This document shows, piece by piece, positions 35,282 through 46,610 of a stretch of DNA of 64,000 nucleotides. Position 1 is the stretch's first letter; each line of letters opens with the position of its first letter. The stretch spans positions 45,324,014 to 45,388,013 of the forward strand of contig NC_067487.1 in NCBI RefSeq assembly GCF_947179515.1, written 5' to 3'. The stretch comes from Apodemus sylvaticus (Eukaryota; Chordata; Mammalia; Rodentia; Muridae). The notes under the pieces are model-generated. The model searched no databases. It had not been told where the DNA came from and saw nothing but the letters and a program-made list of their open reading frames with translations. A program made the position numbers and the translations under genes.

Positions 35282-36210
35282 GATTCTTTGTAAAAAGTTT
35301 CAACTATTCATGGAACCTGTTTTACAATTTTTTTTCTAGTAAGTCCAAGGTTTCCCCATTGTTGGTCAAAAGAATGGAGTCTGAGCTGTATCTCAGGCCT
35401 AGGGTGGAGATATAACTTTCTGAATAGCCAGGAAGATTGTAAGATTACTATCTAGCAGGAGCCTTTCAGATAAAAAACAAAGACCATTATTTCCTTCCCT
35501 TAAGACATAATCCAAATGAGTCTGTCATTTACCTGGACTGGAATGCACCATTCAGGAAGCTATCTGTTCCAGATATTTTCTAGAAAACAGTATAAGGCCT
35601 CTGGAAATGGCAGTAAGCAACTGCAGGCCCAAGTGTATAGGACAGAGAGCAGGAGTGTCAGAAATCCTACGCCCACATGAAAGTATGCCTGCTAGTTAGA
35701 AGTCTATCTAAACATACAGATCTGCATTTTGTGATGTTTCTTGTTACCTTGTAATGAATCTTACCCATTGTCTACACTACACTCTGTAGATCTCACCTGA
35801 ATTACTTCAAAAATGATCACAAGAACCAGGGAGCCCAGCAAGATGAAGCCAGCAGGAGATGTGGTTCCCCTCTCAACTAGGCTGAGAAAAGGATAATAAA
35901 AATGAGTTTGAAGATTTTACAAAAGAGTCACATAAATATCCAGTTCCCACACTGACCCAACTAACTTCATTGTTCCTTTTGCTTTCCCCTCTACTCTGAG
36001 TCATCTCTTTTATTTGTGAGTAACTTGAATTCTAGATGTCAGGCTCTGATTCCCAGTGACACACCAAAGTGCATGCTGGCCTCCAGCCTCTCGTACTTCC
36101 TGTCTCTTCTCAACCCTTCTCAGCTCTTCTAACACCAAACTTCTCTACCTCCTAGGATTCCCTCCAGCTTCTTTTTTTCCCATATAAACCTGACATTTCT
36201 GCCATATTTT

Positions 36211-36266
<56 letters not shown>

Positions 36267-36286
36267 TTCCTCTTTTTTCCACCCCT

Positions 36287-36319
<33 letters not shown>

Positions 36320-36335
36320 TACACACACACATACA

Positions 36336-36381
<46 letters not shown>

Positions 36382-36600
36382 CCAGTCTGCTAGCCATATT
36401 CAGTTTACCACTCTCTCTTCCTGCTCTGGACTCTTCCAGATGCCTCTGGCTGTACTCTCCCACATATCTGTAATAAAAGACCTTCCTGTCAACTATATCT
36501 TGGTCAAGTCCTCAAGCTTATATATTAGGAATAGTAGGCTTGGTTGACAAACATGTTTTTGACAAGGGACTAAACACAGTCCTAATTGGGAAAAAAAAAA
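35282..36600 (+). other. Unassigned sequence; possible LTR near 36000-36550
   Basis: 36175-36190 has a TATA-like CATATAAACC and 36472-36477 an AATAAA followed by a GT/T-rich stretch. Between them is pyrimidine-rich promoter-like sequence expanded into (TC)n at 36214-36263 and (CA)n at 36287-36378. This is LTR-like, but I found no matching ends or duplication. The remainder is unplaced. Confidence 0.35.
36214..36378. repeat. (TC)n and (CA)n microsatellites
   Basis: (TC)n at 36214-36263 and (CA)n with TATA/CATACA interruptions at 36287-36378. The 103-codon minus-strand frame at 36152-36463 reads through both. Confidence 0.95.
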
Positions 36601-38055
36601 AAAAGCCCAGGAATGAGATCAGGCAAAACAGACCAGTTACCCCAGGAGAAGAACCAAAGGGACCCTCCGGCAGTGGAGGATCTCTCTTTTCTGGAATTTT
36701 GCAGAACCAGTCTTGAGATAGTGATCAACCAGGTCAAGCTTGACCAAGCTTACCTTCAGTGTCAGCTGTGAACATTTAATTGAAATCTCCAACTCATGCC
36801 TTTTGTCTTTTTGCTCTATAGAGCCTGAAAGTAATCTTGTCAGGTCTGCGGAACTGAGTCTCTTCATCTCTTTCTGCTATGGCCATACTGATTAAAACCT
36901 TCCTCTGTGCTTCACCACTGCTCATCTCTTTGATTGACATATATTGGGTAGAAGTTCACAACAGTGTGTTGAGATCCCTGGTCTTGTGCTCTGAGGTTCC
37001 AGCAACACAAGGAAGCCAGGTGCCAAACACATATTGCTTCTAGCTTTCCAGGTTTTGTTTCTAAGCACTTAAAGATCCATTTTTTTGTGAGATATCAAAT
37101 AATCATTTCCAGGCTAGTTAAATATAAGTTGGCTTTTAGTAAATATATCACAGCTGCTTTTGCTCAGTTGTGACTCAGGTGAAGACCTCAATAGGGCTTG
37201 TTAGGTATATAAAAACAAAGTGGGCAGAAGAAAATAAACGATTTCCTCTTGACTTATATTTATATGCAAATTTTTAGGTTGCTTGAGGCAGCCTACAGTA
37301 TTTAACCTTGTGCTGTAGTCACTGGTATTACCATGCAATAACTGAGGTGATAGATAGGCAAACATGAAAGCTAGCTATATGGAGTCCTGCTATAAAGGAT
37401 GTTTTCTGTTTATCCACATAGCAAAGGGTAGAATCATGAATAGCAGGCTGAAGAAGTTTCTTTGATATTGCCATTATTCTGGTCTTGTTTATATAGCCAT
37501 TTCTAGGAGAGACTGTTTCACAGCAGACTTCCTGGTATTCCAGCTCTTACAATTTTTTCTCCTCTTTCTGAAATGTTCCCTGAGTCATATATGGAGGAGC
37601 TATGATGCAGATATAACCTTTGGGGCTGGCCTCCCAATAATTTGTTGATCTCTGTAATGTGCCAGTTGTGGTTTCTTCTGGTGGTCTTAGTTTTCTGTAA
37701 AGAGAGGCTTCTGTGATCAAGGTGTGTATACATACACCTGGGTAAAAGGATACAATTTAGAATGTAGCAAGAAATGATGATGTGGGAAACACACTAGTCA
37801 AGAGGGGATTTTAAATGAGGAGGAGTAGAGGGAGTCAATACTAAAGGAGGAGGGGAAAAATCCAATGGTGCTTATGTTTTTGTTTTCTTTTTTCTTTATT
37901 TTGATTGACAGGTTTTGACAACTTCAAGTGTCTCTTATTACAATAACTTACTATTTTAGTCATGTACTCTTCCTTTACATTGCAATAGAGCTTGCACAAA
38001 AGAAAAAGTCAAAGCAGAGATCGGGAGAGGACAGCACTAAATTGCATTTTAAGAT
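36601..38055. other. No gene recognised
   Basis: About 1.45 kb. Two small frames (36586-36771 plus, 36637-36867 minus) overlap on opposite strands and are incidental. The 36840-36950 part (GATTAAAACCTTCCTCTGTG) is faintly LTR-like. Confidence 0.4.
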
Positions 38056-38780
38056 TGGAACCTGTGATGGCTTATATTGATTGGCAACTTGACGTTATCT
38101 TCTTCGAGTTCAGTGTACAAATCTGGACAGATTTCATAAATTACATTGATTGCAAGTGGCATCATTCCATGGGCAGGGCTCCCTGAGACCACGAAAATAA
38201 GAAAGTAAGCTGAGCACTGGCATTCACAGCTCTTTGCTCTTCCACTTGGGCTACAGAGTGACCAACTGTCCTCCAACTCCTGCCACCGCATTGTCCCTAC
38301 TACTACATGTTATCCTCTCCAACTACAACCAGATCTTTGCTCCTTTAAGTTGCCAAGAATTTTGTCATAACAATGGGAAAAAAAGTAATTCAGAAAATCG
38401 GTCTTGAGAAATGGGGCCATTCATGCTATAAACAAAATCACGTGGTTCTTAAAGCTTTGGAATTGGATTGTGTGGAGACTGTGGAAGAACTTGAAACTTT
38501 AAAATGAAAACGGCCAAGAATGCTGTGAGCAGAGCATTCTTAGTGGGCTATTTTGGTGCAAGTTTGATTGACAAGAATGTTGAGAGAAATGTGGGCGATA
38601 GGAACCTGGTCCATAGAGAGGGCGATGAAAACTCTCAAAAGAACTGGTCTGGGGGCAGTTCTGATGATATTCTGACAAAGAACTCATTCTGCCTGTGCTC
38701 TGAAAACTTGAGTGAGAATGAATTTAAATGGATTAGTTTAGCAGTGGAACTGCCAAGATGAGATGTCCATTAGTTACTGT
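38056..38780 (+). repeat. Rodent MER-type interspersed repeat, degraded
   Basis: Begins ACCTGTGATGGCTTATATTG and ATTGGCAACTTGACGTTATC, then GTGGCATCATTCCATGGGCA, GTAAGCTGAGCACTGGCATT and a CTCCTTTAAGTTGCCAAGAA end at about 38360. This is a familiar rodent repeat. 38401-38780 (TGGAATTGGATTGTGTGGAG, ATGCTGTGAGCAGAGCATTC, CTGAAAACTTGAGTGAGAAT) looks like internal sequence of a related longer element. Confidence 0.6.
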
Positions 38781-40695
38781 TCACAGTTACTGTTCATTGT
38801 TATTTCCTAGGTCTTCAGTGGGAGAGAGCAAAGGGTAGAAGAGAGGACTGGAAAACTGTGACATGTGTCAAGGATAGGGCACAAGAGTTTTGGATGTGAG
38901 TAAAGTATCTGGGATGGCAGATTAGTATGAAGGAGAGAATGAGTCACTGTACCCTGAGACAATAAGAGGAAAGGTGCCTTGAGGGATGTCTCCTCAACTG
39001 ATGTCTCCATCTTGTGAAAATCCAGTCATCTGAGTGGAGAGAGAAAATGCAGATGAAGAACGCTGCTGCAGGGAGTCCCTGCTCAGGAACAGCTGTCCTG
39101 GGAAGCATGTCACCAGGGTCATCCTGGAGAGCACACAGAGACCAACCCAATTGGGTTCCCAGAGTGAGCTGGCAGGAGAATCTGGCACCATCATCCATGT
39201 GGTACTGGCTTGACAGCATGAAAGATGCAGGCGAGAGGGGGTCATGGAGTCCTTCTCTAAAGTGTCCTATGCTCTTTTTGACCTCTAGAACTCTCCACCC
39301 ACTTCCCCCAATTCTAGACTTCTGTGTTTATTATCTTTACCTATTGATTTTTACTTATCCTATGTTCTTGAGGACCTGGTATAATTAGAACATGTATCCC
39401 ACACATGTGTTTCTGGGTAGCTTCTGAATTTACTTGTTAGGACTCATCACTTCAACATCTCTGAATCCTTAAGTCAGAAGAGGCCTCTGGAAATAACTTG
39501 ATGAATGTTGGAATGGGTTATATGCAGTCAAATGTTGGAGGGCAAATGTCTGTGGTTGACTGTCTTGATATAGATATTTTAGAAGAGTACAGCAGATCAT
39601 TACTTGTAAAAACAAACTATTTGACCATCATTTCAGGATTGAACAATAAACTTCCCTTCCCTTGAACTACTTTCTTAAAAATTAGAGACAAAAGGTATTT
39701 CCCAGTAGATGTATTTAATGACCCAGTCTTGCTGTAAGGAATACTGATGCTTTATTTTCTTGATATCATCGTATTACCTTTAAATGTACTTACTTCATTT
39801 AACTTTTTAGAAGTTGGTAAAAGGGGAAAGCGCTAAGCCAACCTGGTCAAACCATCCTAGAACTGCCTAAATGCATAGTGTAATAAAATAACAGAGACTT
39901 GTATTTCAAATTAAGGGACCCTTCAGTGCAGCTCAACTGCTTCTGGCCATCATTGGTTTTCATTCTGAGTCATAGCGTGCCACGAATAGAGTATTCCTGC
40001 CAGGGTACCACCCTGGCACAGCCTCTCTTCAGCGGCATAGTGTGTCACTCATGGTGAAACCAGCCAAGCAGTCAAGGGAAGCTTTATCCAGTGTCAAGAG
40101 CTAAACTACCCTCATCAGGATTCTGAAGCCAAAGAATTTTTTTGCTTTTGTACCAGTGGCTCAAATGCCTTTGGACATGGTTTCTGGCACAGATACGTTC
40201 AGGAAATGGGGAGGGAGGAACACCTATTTAAGTGAAAAAACACTCACGCAAGAACATTACGCAATAACAGAAAACAAATGGTTGGCTAGTGGTGAAGTCT
40301 GAGCTCTCTCCATTGCTGGGACTTGGTTTGGTTGTAGAGGGAACAATCGAGAATTTTCAAGGTGTAAACACATCAATGAATCTAGACTGCATAACTTAAT
40401 AGGCTTAAAACAAAGCATGCCAATGTTAGAATTGAGGGCAGACCAGTTATTTTCTGTTTCTAGTTATAAGTGAAAGATGTTAATGGACAGCAGATTTGCA
40501 GCAGAATAACAACCTTGCTGCTTGGTGGTTTCACCTCAGAAGAAAAAAGTGCTGGAAAACAGTCTGCAGAAGAACCTAAAGAATGAGTCAGCCACACCCT
40601 TTACCTGTGTGGGTTCTCCCAATTAGTAAGCACCATTGCCTGGACACTACCCTGATCGCTTACAGATGATAAAATCTAAAGTGTTACCGACTCTG
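38781..40695. other. About 1.9 kb without recognisable gene
   Basis: The 124-codon frame at 39014-39388 plus and the opposing 83-91 codon frames at 38944-39245 minus overlap and show no domain. An inverted repeat at 39998-40018 is described separately. Confidence 0.45.
39998..40018. repeat. Short perfect inverted repeat
   Basis: Arms TGCCAGGGT and ACCCTGGCA, nine bases each, separated by ACC. It contains TGCCA and TGGCA half-sites of the kind NFI proteins can bind. Confidence 0.75.
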
Positions 40696-40785
40696 GGGCT
40701 GGAGAATGTAGCTCAGTGCTAGAGCACCAGTCTAGCAAAGGCAAGGCCCTGAGTTCAAGCCCTAGTACTGCAACAAAATGAACAC
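40696..40785 (+). repeat. ID SINE (tRNA-Ala-derived)
   Basis: GGGGCTGGAGAATGTAGCTC holds the A-box region. A B-box-like GAGTTCAAGCC follows at about 40751, then an A-rich end. It is diverged from the young rat type. Confidence 0.82.
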
Positions 40786-40803
40786 AACTTACAATTTTAA
40801 GTT

Positions 40804-40950
40804 ATTAGTCAGGGGGTGATGGCACATCCCTTTCATCCCAGCACTTGGGAGACAGAGGCAGGCAGATCTGTGAGTTCAAGGCCAGCCTGGTCTACAGAGT
40901 GAGTTCCAGCACATCCAGGGCTATACAGTGAAACCCTGATTCAAATATAT
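40804..40950 (+). repeat. B1 SINE
   Basis: CCCAGCACTTGGGAGACAGA, GGCAGATCTGTGAGTTCAAG, GCCAGCCTGGTCTACAGAGT and CAGTGAAACCCTGATTCAAA. It has the GATCTGTGAG form, unlike the younger copies. Confidence 0.9.
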
Positions 40951-41060
40951 TTGTATGTATGTGTGTATATATGTATGCATGTATATGTATATATACATAT
41001 ATAGTGTATATATATATATACACATAAAGTATGTGTATGTATATATATATTAAATTAAAC
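40951..41060. repeat. Impure (TATG)n/(TA)n tract
   Basis: TATG, TATA and GTGTATA units following the B1 tail. Confidence 0.85.
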
Positions 41061-41994
41061 AAATAAAATTAAATTGTACGGACTTATTGTAGAAGGCAAC
41101 ACAGATCTAGACATTCTATCTACAACTGAATCTTCAGAGTTGTCAAGGAGTGGGATGAGGGTACATTTTGATGATACCTTATAAATGTGGCAGTTAATAG
41201 TATCGGCGGAAGTGGGTACAAGTTTTTCCTGGGTGGTATAGCTGTTGCTAAGTTGCCCCTTTTCCAGCAAAAACTGACCCCACCCACGTTCATGCAGCAA
41301 CCATAATTAAACTCAGCACGTCACATATGGGCGGGGCTGTGAGGGTACTACCTGGGTTCAAGGTTTTGGCAGAGGTGGAAAAGATGAGAGAATAATAGAG
41401 GGTGAAAGGTGATCAGAACTCATTACAGGTACAGACTTTTCAAAGCATTATTTTAAAGAAAAATATCATGAAACGGAAAGAAGTATTTGAAGGCTCAGTA
41501 TAAACTTTACACACACACACACACACTTCTAATTTTCTTCTTAGTTTTTCTTCAATGTGGAACAAAGGTTAAATAATTTACTATTGTGAGCACCTTCTGT
41601 ACCTTGTGGTGATAGGCTTTGTCCTTTGCCAAGGAACCCTCCTACTCTCCAAATCTTCATGACACTTGCTATTTTAGTTTTTTTTTTTTAATCCCTTTGA
41701 CAGCTAGCTAATTTGAAAAGCAAACTGTGTCAGTGTTATAACAGTTCGGTACCTTAATGTATATCCATTTTGTAAGCTTATCTAATGGATAATTCCATGA
41801 TTTCTAGTAAATATGCCAAAGGTAATTTAAGAAATAATAGGAGTTGATGGAGAGTTTGGGGCAAAAGTCCCCCACGTTCCCCTCCTGGTGGCCATCACAG
41901 TGTGATTGCTTTCTATAGTGTCCGTCACATAGGGACGGTCTAAGTTTGTGCTGTTGACCTAATGGCCATTCATCTACAGTGAGGAGGAAGAAGA
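41061..41994. other. No gene recognised
   Basis: Includes (CA)n at 41506-41526 and a T run at 41680-41689. No other landmark. Confidence 0.45.
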
Positions 41995-42114
41995 ATATTT
42001 AGTAGCTCAGGAGCATTTAATTCAATCCAACCATTGTGCTGAGCACTTGGAGGTTGTCTCATTTAGTCCTCACTCCAGTCTTCAGGGAGCAGAGCTATTT
42101 ACATTAGAAAACCT
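41995..42114 (+). repeat. MIR SINE, left part
   Basis: GAGCATTTAATTCAATCCAA, TGTGCTGAGCACTTGGAGGT and TCTCATTTAGTCCTCACTCC follow the MIR consensus order. The right part of the same MIR is found 2.3 kb away at 44424, after the L1. Confidence 0.72.
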
Positions 42115-44414
42115 TCAGGTACTTGAGGTACTAGCTCGGGCAATTAGACAAAATAAGGAGGTCAAAGGGATACAAATTGGAAAGGAAGAAGTCAAACTAT
42201 CACTATTTGCAGATGATATGATAGTCTACCTAAGTGACCCAAAAAACTCCACTAGAGAACTCCTACAGCTGATAAACAACTTCAGCACAGTGGCAGGTTA
42301 TAAAATCAACTCAAGCAAATCAGTGGCCTTCCTATACTCAAAGGATAACCAGGCTGAGAAAGAAATTAGGGAAATGACACCCTTCACAATAGCCACAAAC
42401 AGTATAAAGTACCTTGGGTGACTCTTACCAAACATGTGAAAGATCTGTATGACAAGAACTTCAACACTCTGAAGAAGGAAATAGAAGACCTCAAAAAATG
42501 GAAAAACCTCCCATGCTCATGGATCAGCAGGATTAATATAGTTAAAATGGCCATTTTGCCAAAAGCAATATACAGATTCAATGCAATACCCATCAAAATC
42601 CCAACTCAATTCTTCATAAAGTTAAAAAGAGCAATCCTCAAATTCATCTGGAATAACAAAAAACCCAAGATAGCTAAAACTATTCTCAACAACAAAAGAA
42701 ATTCTGGGGGAATCAATATCCCTGACCTCAAGCAATATTACCGAGCAATAGTGTTAAAAACTGCATGGTATTGGTACAGTGACAGCAGGCGGATCAATGG
42801 AACAGGATTGAAGATCCAGAAATGAATCCACACACCTATGGCCACTTGATCCTCGACAAAGGGGCTGAAAACATCCAATGGAAAAAAGATAGCCTTTTCA
42901 ACAAATGGTGCTGGTTCAACTGAAGGTCAGCATGCAGAAGAATGCGAATTGATCTATCCTTGTTTCCTTGTACTAAGCTCAACTCCAAATGGATCAAGGA
43001 CCTCCACATAAAGCCAGACACTCTGAAGCTAATAGAAAAGAAACTGGGGAACACCCTTGAGAACATCAGTATAGGGGGAAAGTTCCTGAACAGAACACCA
43101 ATAGCGTATGCTCTAAGATCAATAATTGACAAATGGGACCTCATAAAATTACAAAGTTTCTGTAAGGCAAAGGACACCATCAAAAGGACAAATCGGCAAC
43201 CAACAAACTGGGAAAACTCTGGGGTACAGAGTTAAACAAAGAATTCTCACCTGAAAGACTTCAGATGGCTGAGAAACATCTTTAAAAATGCTCAACTTCA
43301 TTAGTCATCAGGGAAATGCAAATCAAAACAACCCTGAGATTTCATCTTACACCAGTCAGACTGGCTAAGATTAAAAACTCAGGAGACAGCAGGTGTTGGC
43401 GAGGATGTAGAGAAAGAGGAACACTCTTCCACTGCTGGTGGGGTTGCAAATTGGTACAACCACTCTGGAAATCAGTCTGGCGGTTCCTCAGAAAACTGGG
43501 CACATCACTTCCGAAAGATCCTGCTATACCACTCCTAGGCATATACCCAGAGGATTCCCCAGCATGTAATAAGGATATATGCTCCACTATGTTCATAGCA
43601 GCCGTATTTATAATAGCCAGAACCTGGAAAAAACCCAGGTATCCCTCAACAGAAGAATGGATGCAAAAAATGTGGTATATATACACAATGGAGTACTAAT
43701 CAGCCATCAGAAACAATGAATTCATGAAATTCTTAGGCAAATGGATGGAGCTGGAGAACATCATAGTAAGTGCGGTAACCCAGTCTCAAAAGATCAATCA
43801 TGGTATGCACTCACTAATAAGTGGATATTAACCTAGAAAACTGGAATACCCAAAACATAATCCACACATCAAATGAGGTACAAGAAGAATGGAGGAGTGG
43901 CCCCTGGTTCTGGAAAGACTCAGTGTAGCAGTATAAGGTGTTGGGAACCAGAGAGCTTGGCTCAACACCCCCAGTTGAGCTGTTTGCACAGGCTTCTTGA
44001 GCGCAAAACATCCCGTGGCTTAGCTTGATTCCTGCCTTCCTGCCCAGTGTGGTATGGACTTTCCAGGTGCCTGACCTATGACTATAATTGATTTTTCCTG
44101 TTCCCTTCCCTGGCCTCTAGTATATATATTGCTGGTCTCTCAGTAAAGCTTTGGCATTGTCCTTGCAGAATGACCCGTGTCTGTGTTTTTTGTTAATCCA
44201 CCAGGCCTACGCCCGATACTTGGTACCGTGGCAGCGCGGGCACTGTCAATAAGGCAAAACCAGAACAGGGAAGTGGGAAGGGGTGGGTGGGAGAACAGAG
44301 GGAGGGAAGGGTTCTTATGTGACTTTCGGGGAGTGGGAGACCAGAAAAGGGGAAATTGTTTGAAATGTAAATAAAAAATATATCGATTAAAATAAAAAAT
44401 AAAAAGAAAGAAAA
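42115..44414 (+). mobile_element. 5'-truncated L1, interrupted by an LTR
   Basis: Begins inside ORF2. 42118-42421 encodes the RT active-site segment, with FADD at 42206-42217 followed by 'MIVYLSDPKNS'. 42418-42825 carries the following ORF2 segment up to 'WYWYSDSRR', 42942-43235 carries 'KWIKDLHIKPD', and 43316-43699 the C-terminal 'HCWWGCKLVQPLWK' region. Stops and frameshifts separate these frames, and about 100 bases seem deleted near 43216. The 3'UTR resumes after the LTR at 44249 and ends in A-rich sequence. The 9-base repeats AGAAAACCT (42106-42114 and 44415-44423) flank the element and fall inside the MIR. It cannot make functional protein. Confidence 0.93.
43939..44248 (+). mobile_element. 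Solo LTR of an ERVK (class II)-type endogenous retrovirus
   Basis: 310 bases beginning TGTTGGGAACC and ending CACTGTCA. Perfect 6-base duplications ATAAGG (43933-43938 and 44249-44254) split the L1 3'UTR, which reads on uninterrupted once the LTR is removed. A TATA-like run (44120-44128) and AGTAAA (44141-44146, polyadenylation-like) lie in the expected places. No internal retroviral sequence remains, so this is a recombined solo LTR. TG...CA ends and six-base duplications are typical of ERVK elements. Subfamily not named. Confidence 0.9.
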
Positions 44415-44423
44415 AGAAAACCT

Positions 44424-44510
44424 AGGCTATGTTTCCATATCATACAGCTATGGCGCTGTGGTTCCAGAGCTAGAATCCATGTGACCTCACTCCAGATCTT
44501 TAGTAATTTT
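44424..44510 (+). repeat. MIR SINE, right part
   Basis: CATACAGCTATGGCGCTGTG, GAGCTAGAATCCATGTGACC and TCACTCCAGATCTTTAG match the region following the MIR core. It completes the element begun at 41995. Confidence 0.68.
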
Positions 44511-44592
44511 ACAGTGTATTTGATGAGGCTCACCATAATAAGCTTCTGTGTAAAATATGTGTGTTTGTTTCTAAGGCCATCAGTAATACTAA

Positions 44593-44944
44593 CTGTCTTA
44601 GTTCCATTTCTATTGTTGTGATAAGTCACCTGGACCAATGTGATTTACAGAAGAATGGGTTTACTGGGCCTTCCAGTTTCAGTGGGTTAGAGTTCTTGAC
44701 CATAATGGCAGGGCTCGTGTTACCTGGCAGGAATGATGTTGGAGCAGTAGCTGAGAACTTTCAACGACCCCAATTACGAGGCAGAGGGAGGTAAGTGGGA
44801 ATGGGCTTTTGAAACCTCAAAGGCCACCACCAGTGACATCCACAGTGAAATAGTGACACTTCCCCCAACAAGGCCATACCTATTCCCAAAAGGCCACACC
44901 TCCTAATAGAGTCACTTTCCATAGGCCAAGCATATTCAAACCAC
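44593..44944. repeat. Rodent MER-type repeat
   Basis: CTGTCTTAGTTCCATTTCTA start, CAACAAGGCCATACCTATTC, GGCCACACCTCCTAATAGAG and AGGCCAAGCATATTCAAACC. It is the same family and orientation as 29097-29439. Confidence 0.8.
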
Positions 44945-44974
44945 CTTGGAGTCTTGCTTGCTGTGTGTGTGTGT

Positions 44975-45103
44975 GTGTTTGTCTGTTTTTGAGATAGGGT
45001 CTCACTCTGGGGCCCAAGCTGCCTCTTGAATCGGAAGCGCCCTCCTTCCTCAGGCTGTCCAGTGGTGGGTATAACAGTCAATGGCCACTATGCCTGACTA
45101 GTT
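44975..45103 (-). repeat. Old B1-like SINE
   Basis: TTTTGAGATAGGGTCTCACT, GGGGCCCAAGCTGCCTCTTG, CCTCCTTCCTCAGGCTGTCC and GGCCACTATGCCTGAC are antisense B1 landmarks. (GT)n at 44961-44980 abuts it. Confidence 0.7.
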
Positions 45104-45900
45104 CACCCCATTCTTGACCTTCAGACTTCTTTAACATTTGTCCTTTCCCCCTGGTAGCTTCTATATTTCTCTGTTAGGCAGTTTACCTGTGGGCTTCTCC
45201 AGCCCTCCCCACTCCCTGCCCCTATGCTCCCCGCCTTGTGGTCTAGACAGCGGCCCTCCTTTGGGTGGCATCCTTCTCCTACTCTGTCTTACTAAGGACA
45301 GCAATGTTGTAGTATTGGCTCACTTGGCCTGATGTTTGCAAAGGGCTCTAACCACAAACCCACTCATCCCTTCCTTCCTCTTCTTTGAAACTCTCAAAAG
45401 TGCGAGGCCACTTGAAAATGGCACGTATTTATTGAGGCTAATATGGATCATGAGTGGCCAGGCACGGGAGGCCAACCAACTCCTGCCCACCTCTCTGAGA
45501 CAGAAGTTACACGAACTGACTTAATACGCATTCATACAAGAAGGAAAACAAAACAAAACAAAACAAAAAAAATTAACCAGTGCCTTGGCTTCTATTAGAG
45601 CCAGTCCTCAATGTTCAAACATCCTAATTTAGCTTAGACAAAATAGCCCACATTCCATTTCTAAGGAGGCTGCCTTCCTACCCACACCCCACTCTTCCTT
45701 GCCCACCCCCAGTCTAGTTTCTCCCTTTTTCCAGGCATTCTTACCGGGATCCCTCCTCAAAAAACCTTATCCTCTACTTCCTTTAATCGGGAGTCTTCTA
45801 AAAGAGACAAGCTCTTTGCAACTTAAAGGAAAGCCCTCAGAGAAGCTTGCCTGTGGCAAGGACGCTCAGGAAGCAAGAAGACTCCAAGGTCAAGTTCCTG
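45104..45900. other. Upstream flank of Itga1, no gene recognised
   Basis: Pyrimidine-rich 45120-45300 and 45660-45760, and an AAAAC run at 45549-45566. Short plus-strand frames have no recognisable domain. Confidence 0.45.
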
Positions 45901-46549
45901 AGTCCGCCGGCATAAAAGGGCTAACTTCCTTGCGGGTCTGATCTCTTCTGCGCAGCTGGGCACAGGAAAGCAACCTCTCTCAGAGGATTAAAAGCCCGGG
46001 CACTTTGAAAGTGCCCTTTCTACCCAGATCCGGGAGAAGTCCTGGGGTGCGAAGGCGGGGCCACTAGACTGGCGACACCCTCCTGAACGTCCAGCCCCGC
46101 CTTCCCACCACCTTTGGGATTTGGTTCGTGAAGCCAGATCGCCCTCTCAGTGAAAGGCAGATGTCCCTTTAAGGTTTGCTTTGCTGCTGCCCCGTGGACT
46201 TTAGCCTAAACACGGTCCCGCGAAGTTGGCTTTATTTGTCCATGTCTCGGATAGAGCCTGGGTGGCTGCCAGTGAGATTTCAGAGACTAAGAGCGCAAAG
46301 GGGCGGGAGATGTGGCAATCCATCTGGGATGTGAGAAGCGTGGAGCAGGCTTAGCAGCATTTGACCAAAACACAGGAAATCACTTCTCCACCGCTCCCGG
46401 GCGCTGCAGCCGCTGGGACCACTGCCGGACACCCGCGGAGACCGTAGGAGTGACCCAGAGCACAAGTCGCCGGCGCCCGGGTTCTGCCTGTTCCTGCCAG
46501 CTCCTGCCCACGAACCAGCACGTCGCTGGTTCCAGCAGCTGCTCCAGCA
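45901..46549 (+). promoter_or_regulatory. Itga1: Itga1 proximal promoter and 5' leader
   Basis: GC content and CpG frequency rise sharply here, ending at the Itga1 start codon. Visible elements are CATAAAAGGG at 45911-45920 (TATA-like), CCCTTTAAGG at 46165-46174 (one base off the CArG/SRF consensus) and GGGGCGGG at 46300-46307 (Sp1-type). SRF control of alpha-1 integrin in smooth muscle is reported in the literature as I recall it, and whether this motif is the site is inference. The transcription start was not determined; the leader must end at 46549. Confidence 0.7.
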
Positions 46550-46610
46550 ATGGTCCCCAGGCGCCCTGCCAGCCTAGAGGTCACTGTAGCCTGCATCTGG
46601 CTTCTCACGG
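46550..46610 (+). CDS. Itga1: Integrin alpha-1, exon 1 coding part (signal peptide)
   Basis: Itga1 encodes the alpha-1 subunit of integrin alpha1beta1, a cell-surface collagen and laminin receptor. This exon supplies only the start of the precursor: 20 codons, MVPRRPASLEVTVACIWLLT, plus one base of the next codon. The sequence is a basic n-region followed by a hydrophobic core, as in a signal peptide, and matches my memory of the rodent alpha-1 N-terminus. ATG has G at -3 and G at +4. The exon ends ACGG with donor GTAAGC at 46611-46616 (phase 1). No further Itga1 exon is in the window, so exon 2 must lie beyond 64000 and intron 1 exceeds 17.3 kb. A longer GTG-started frame across this point (46312-46614) is in another frame and is not the gene. 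Confidence 0.93.

Noticed and set aside
39014..39388. 124-codon plus-strand frame as a gene
   Set aside because: Overlaps two minus-strand frames of similar size, with no domain and no splice or promoter evidence.
40696..40785. tRNA gene
   Set aside because: A-box and B-box traces belong to an ID SINE. There is no cloverleaf or anticodon arm, and it has an A-rich tail.
42047..43699. Intact reverse transcriptase gene
   Set aside because: RT motif FADD is present, but the element is 5'-truncated, has stops and frameshifts between blocks, and a deletion near 43216.
43939..44248. Part of a complete endogenous provirus
   Set aside because: Only one LTR is present. L1 sequence resumes directly on both sides with a 6-base duplication, so there is no internal region.
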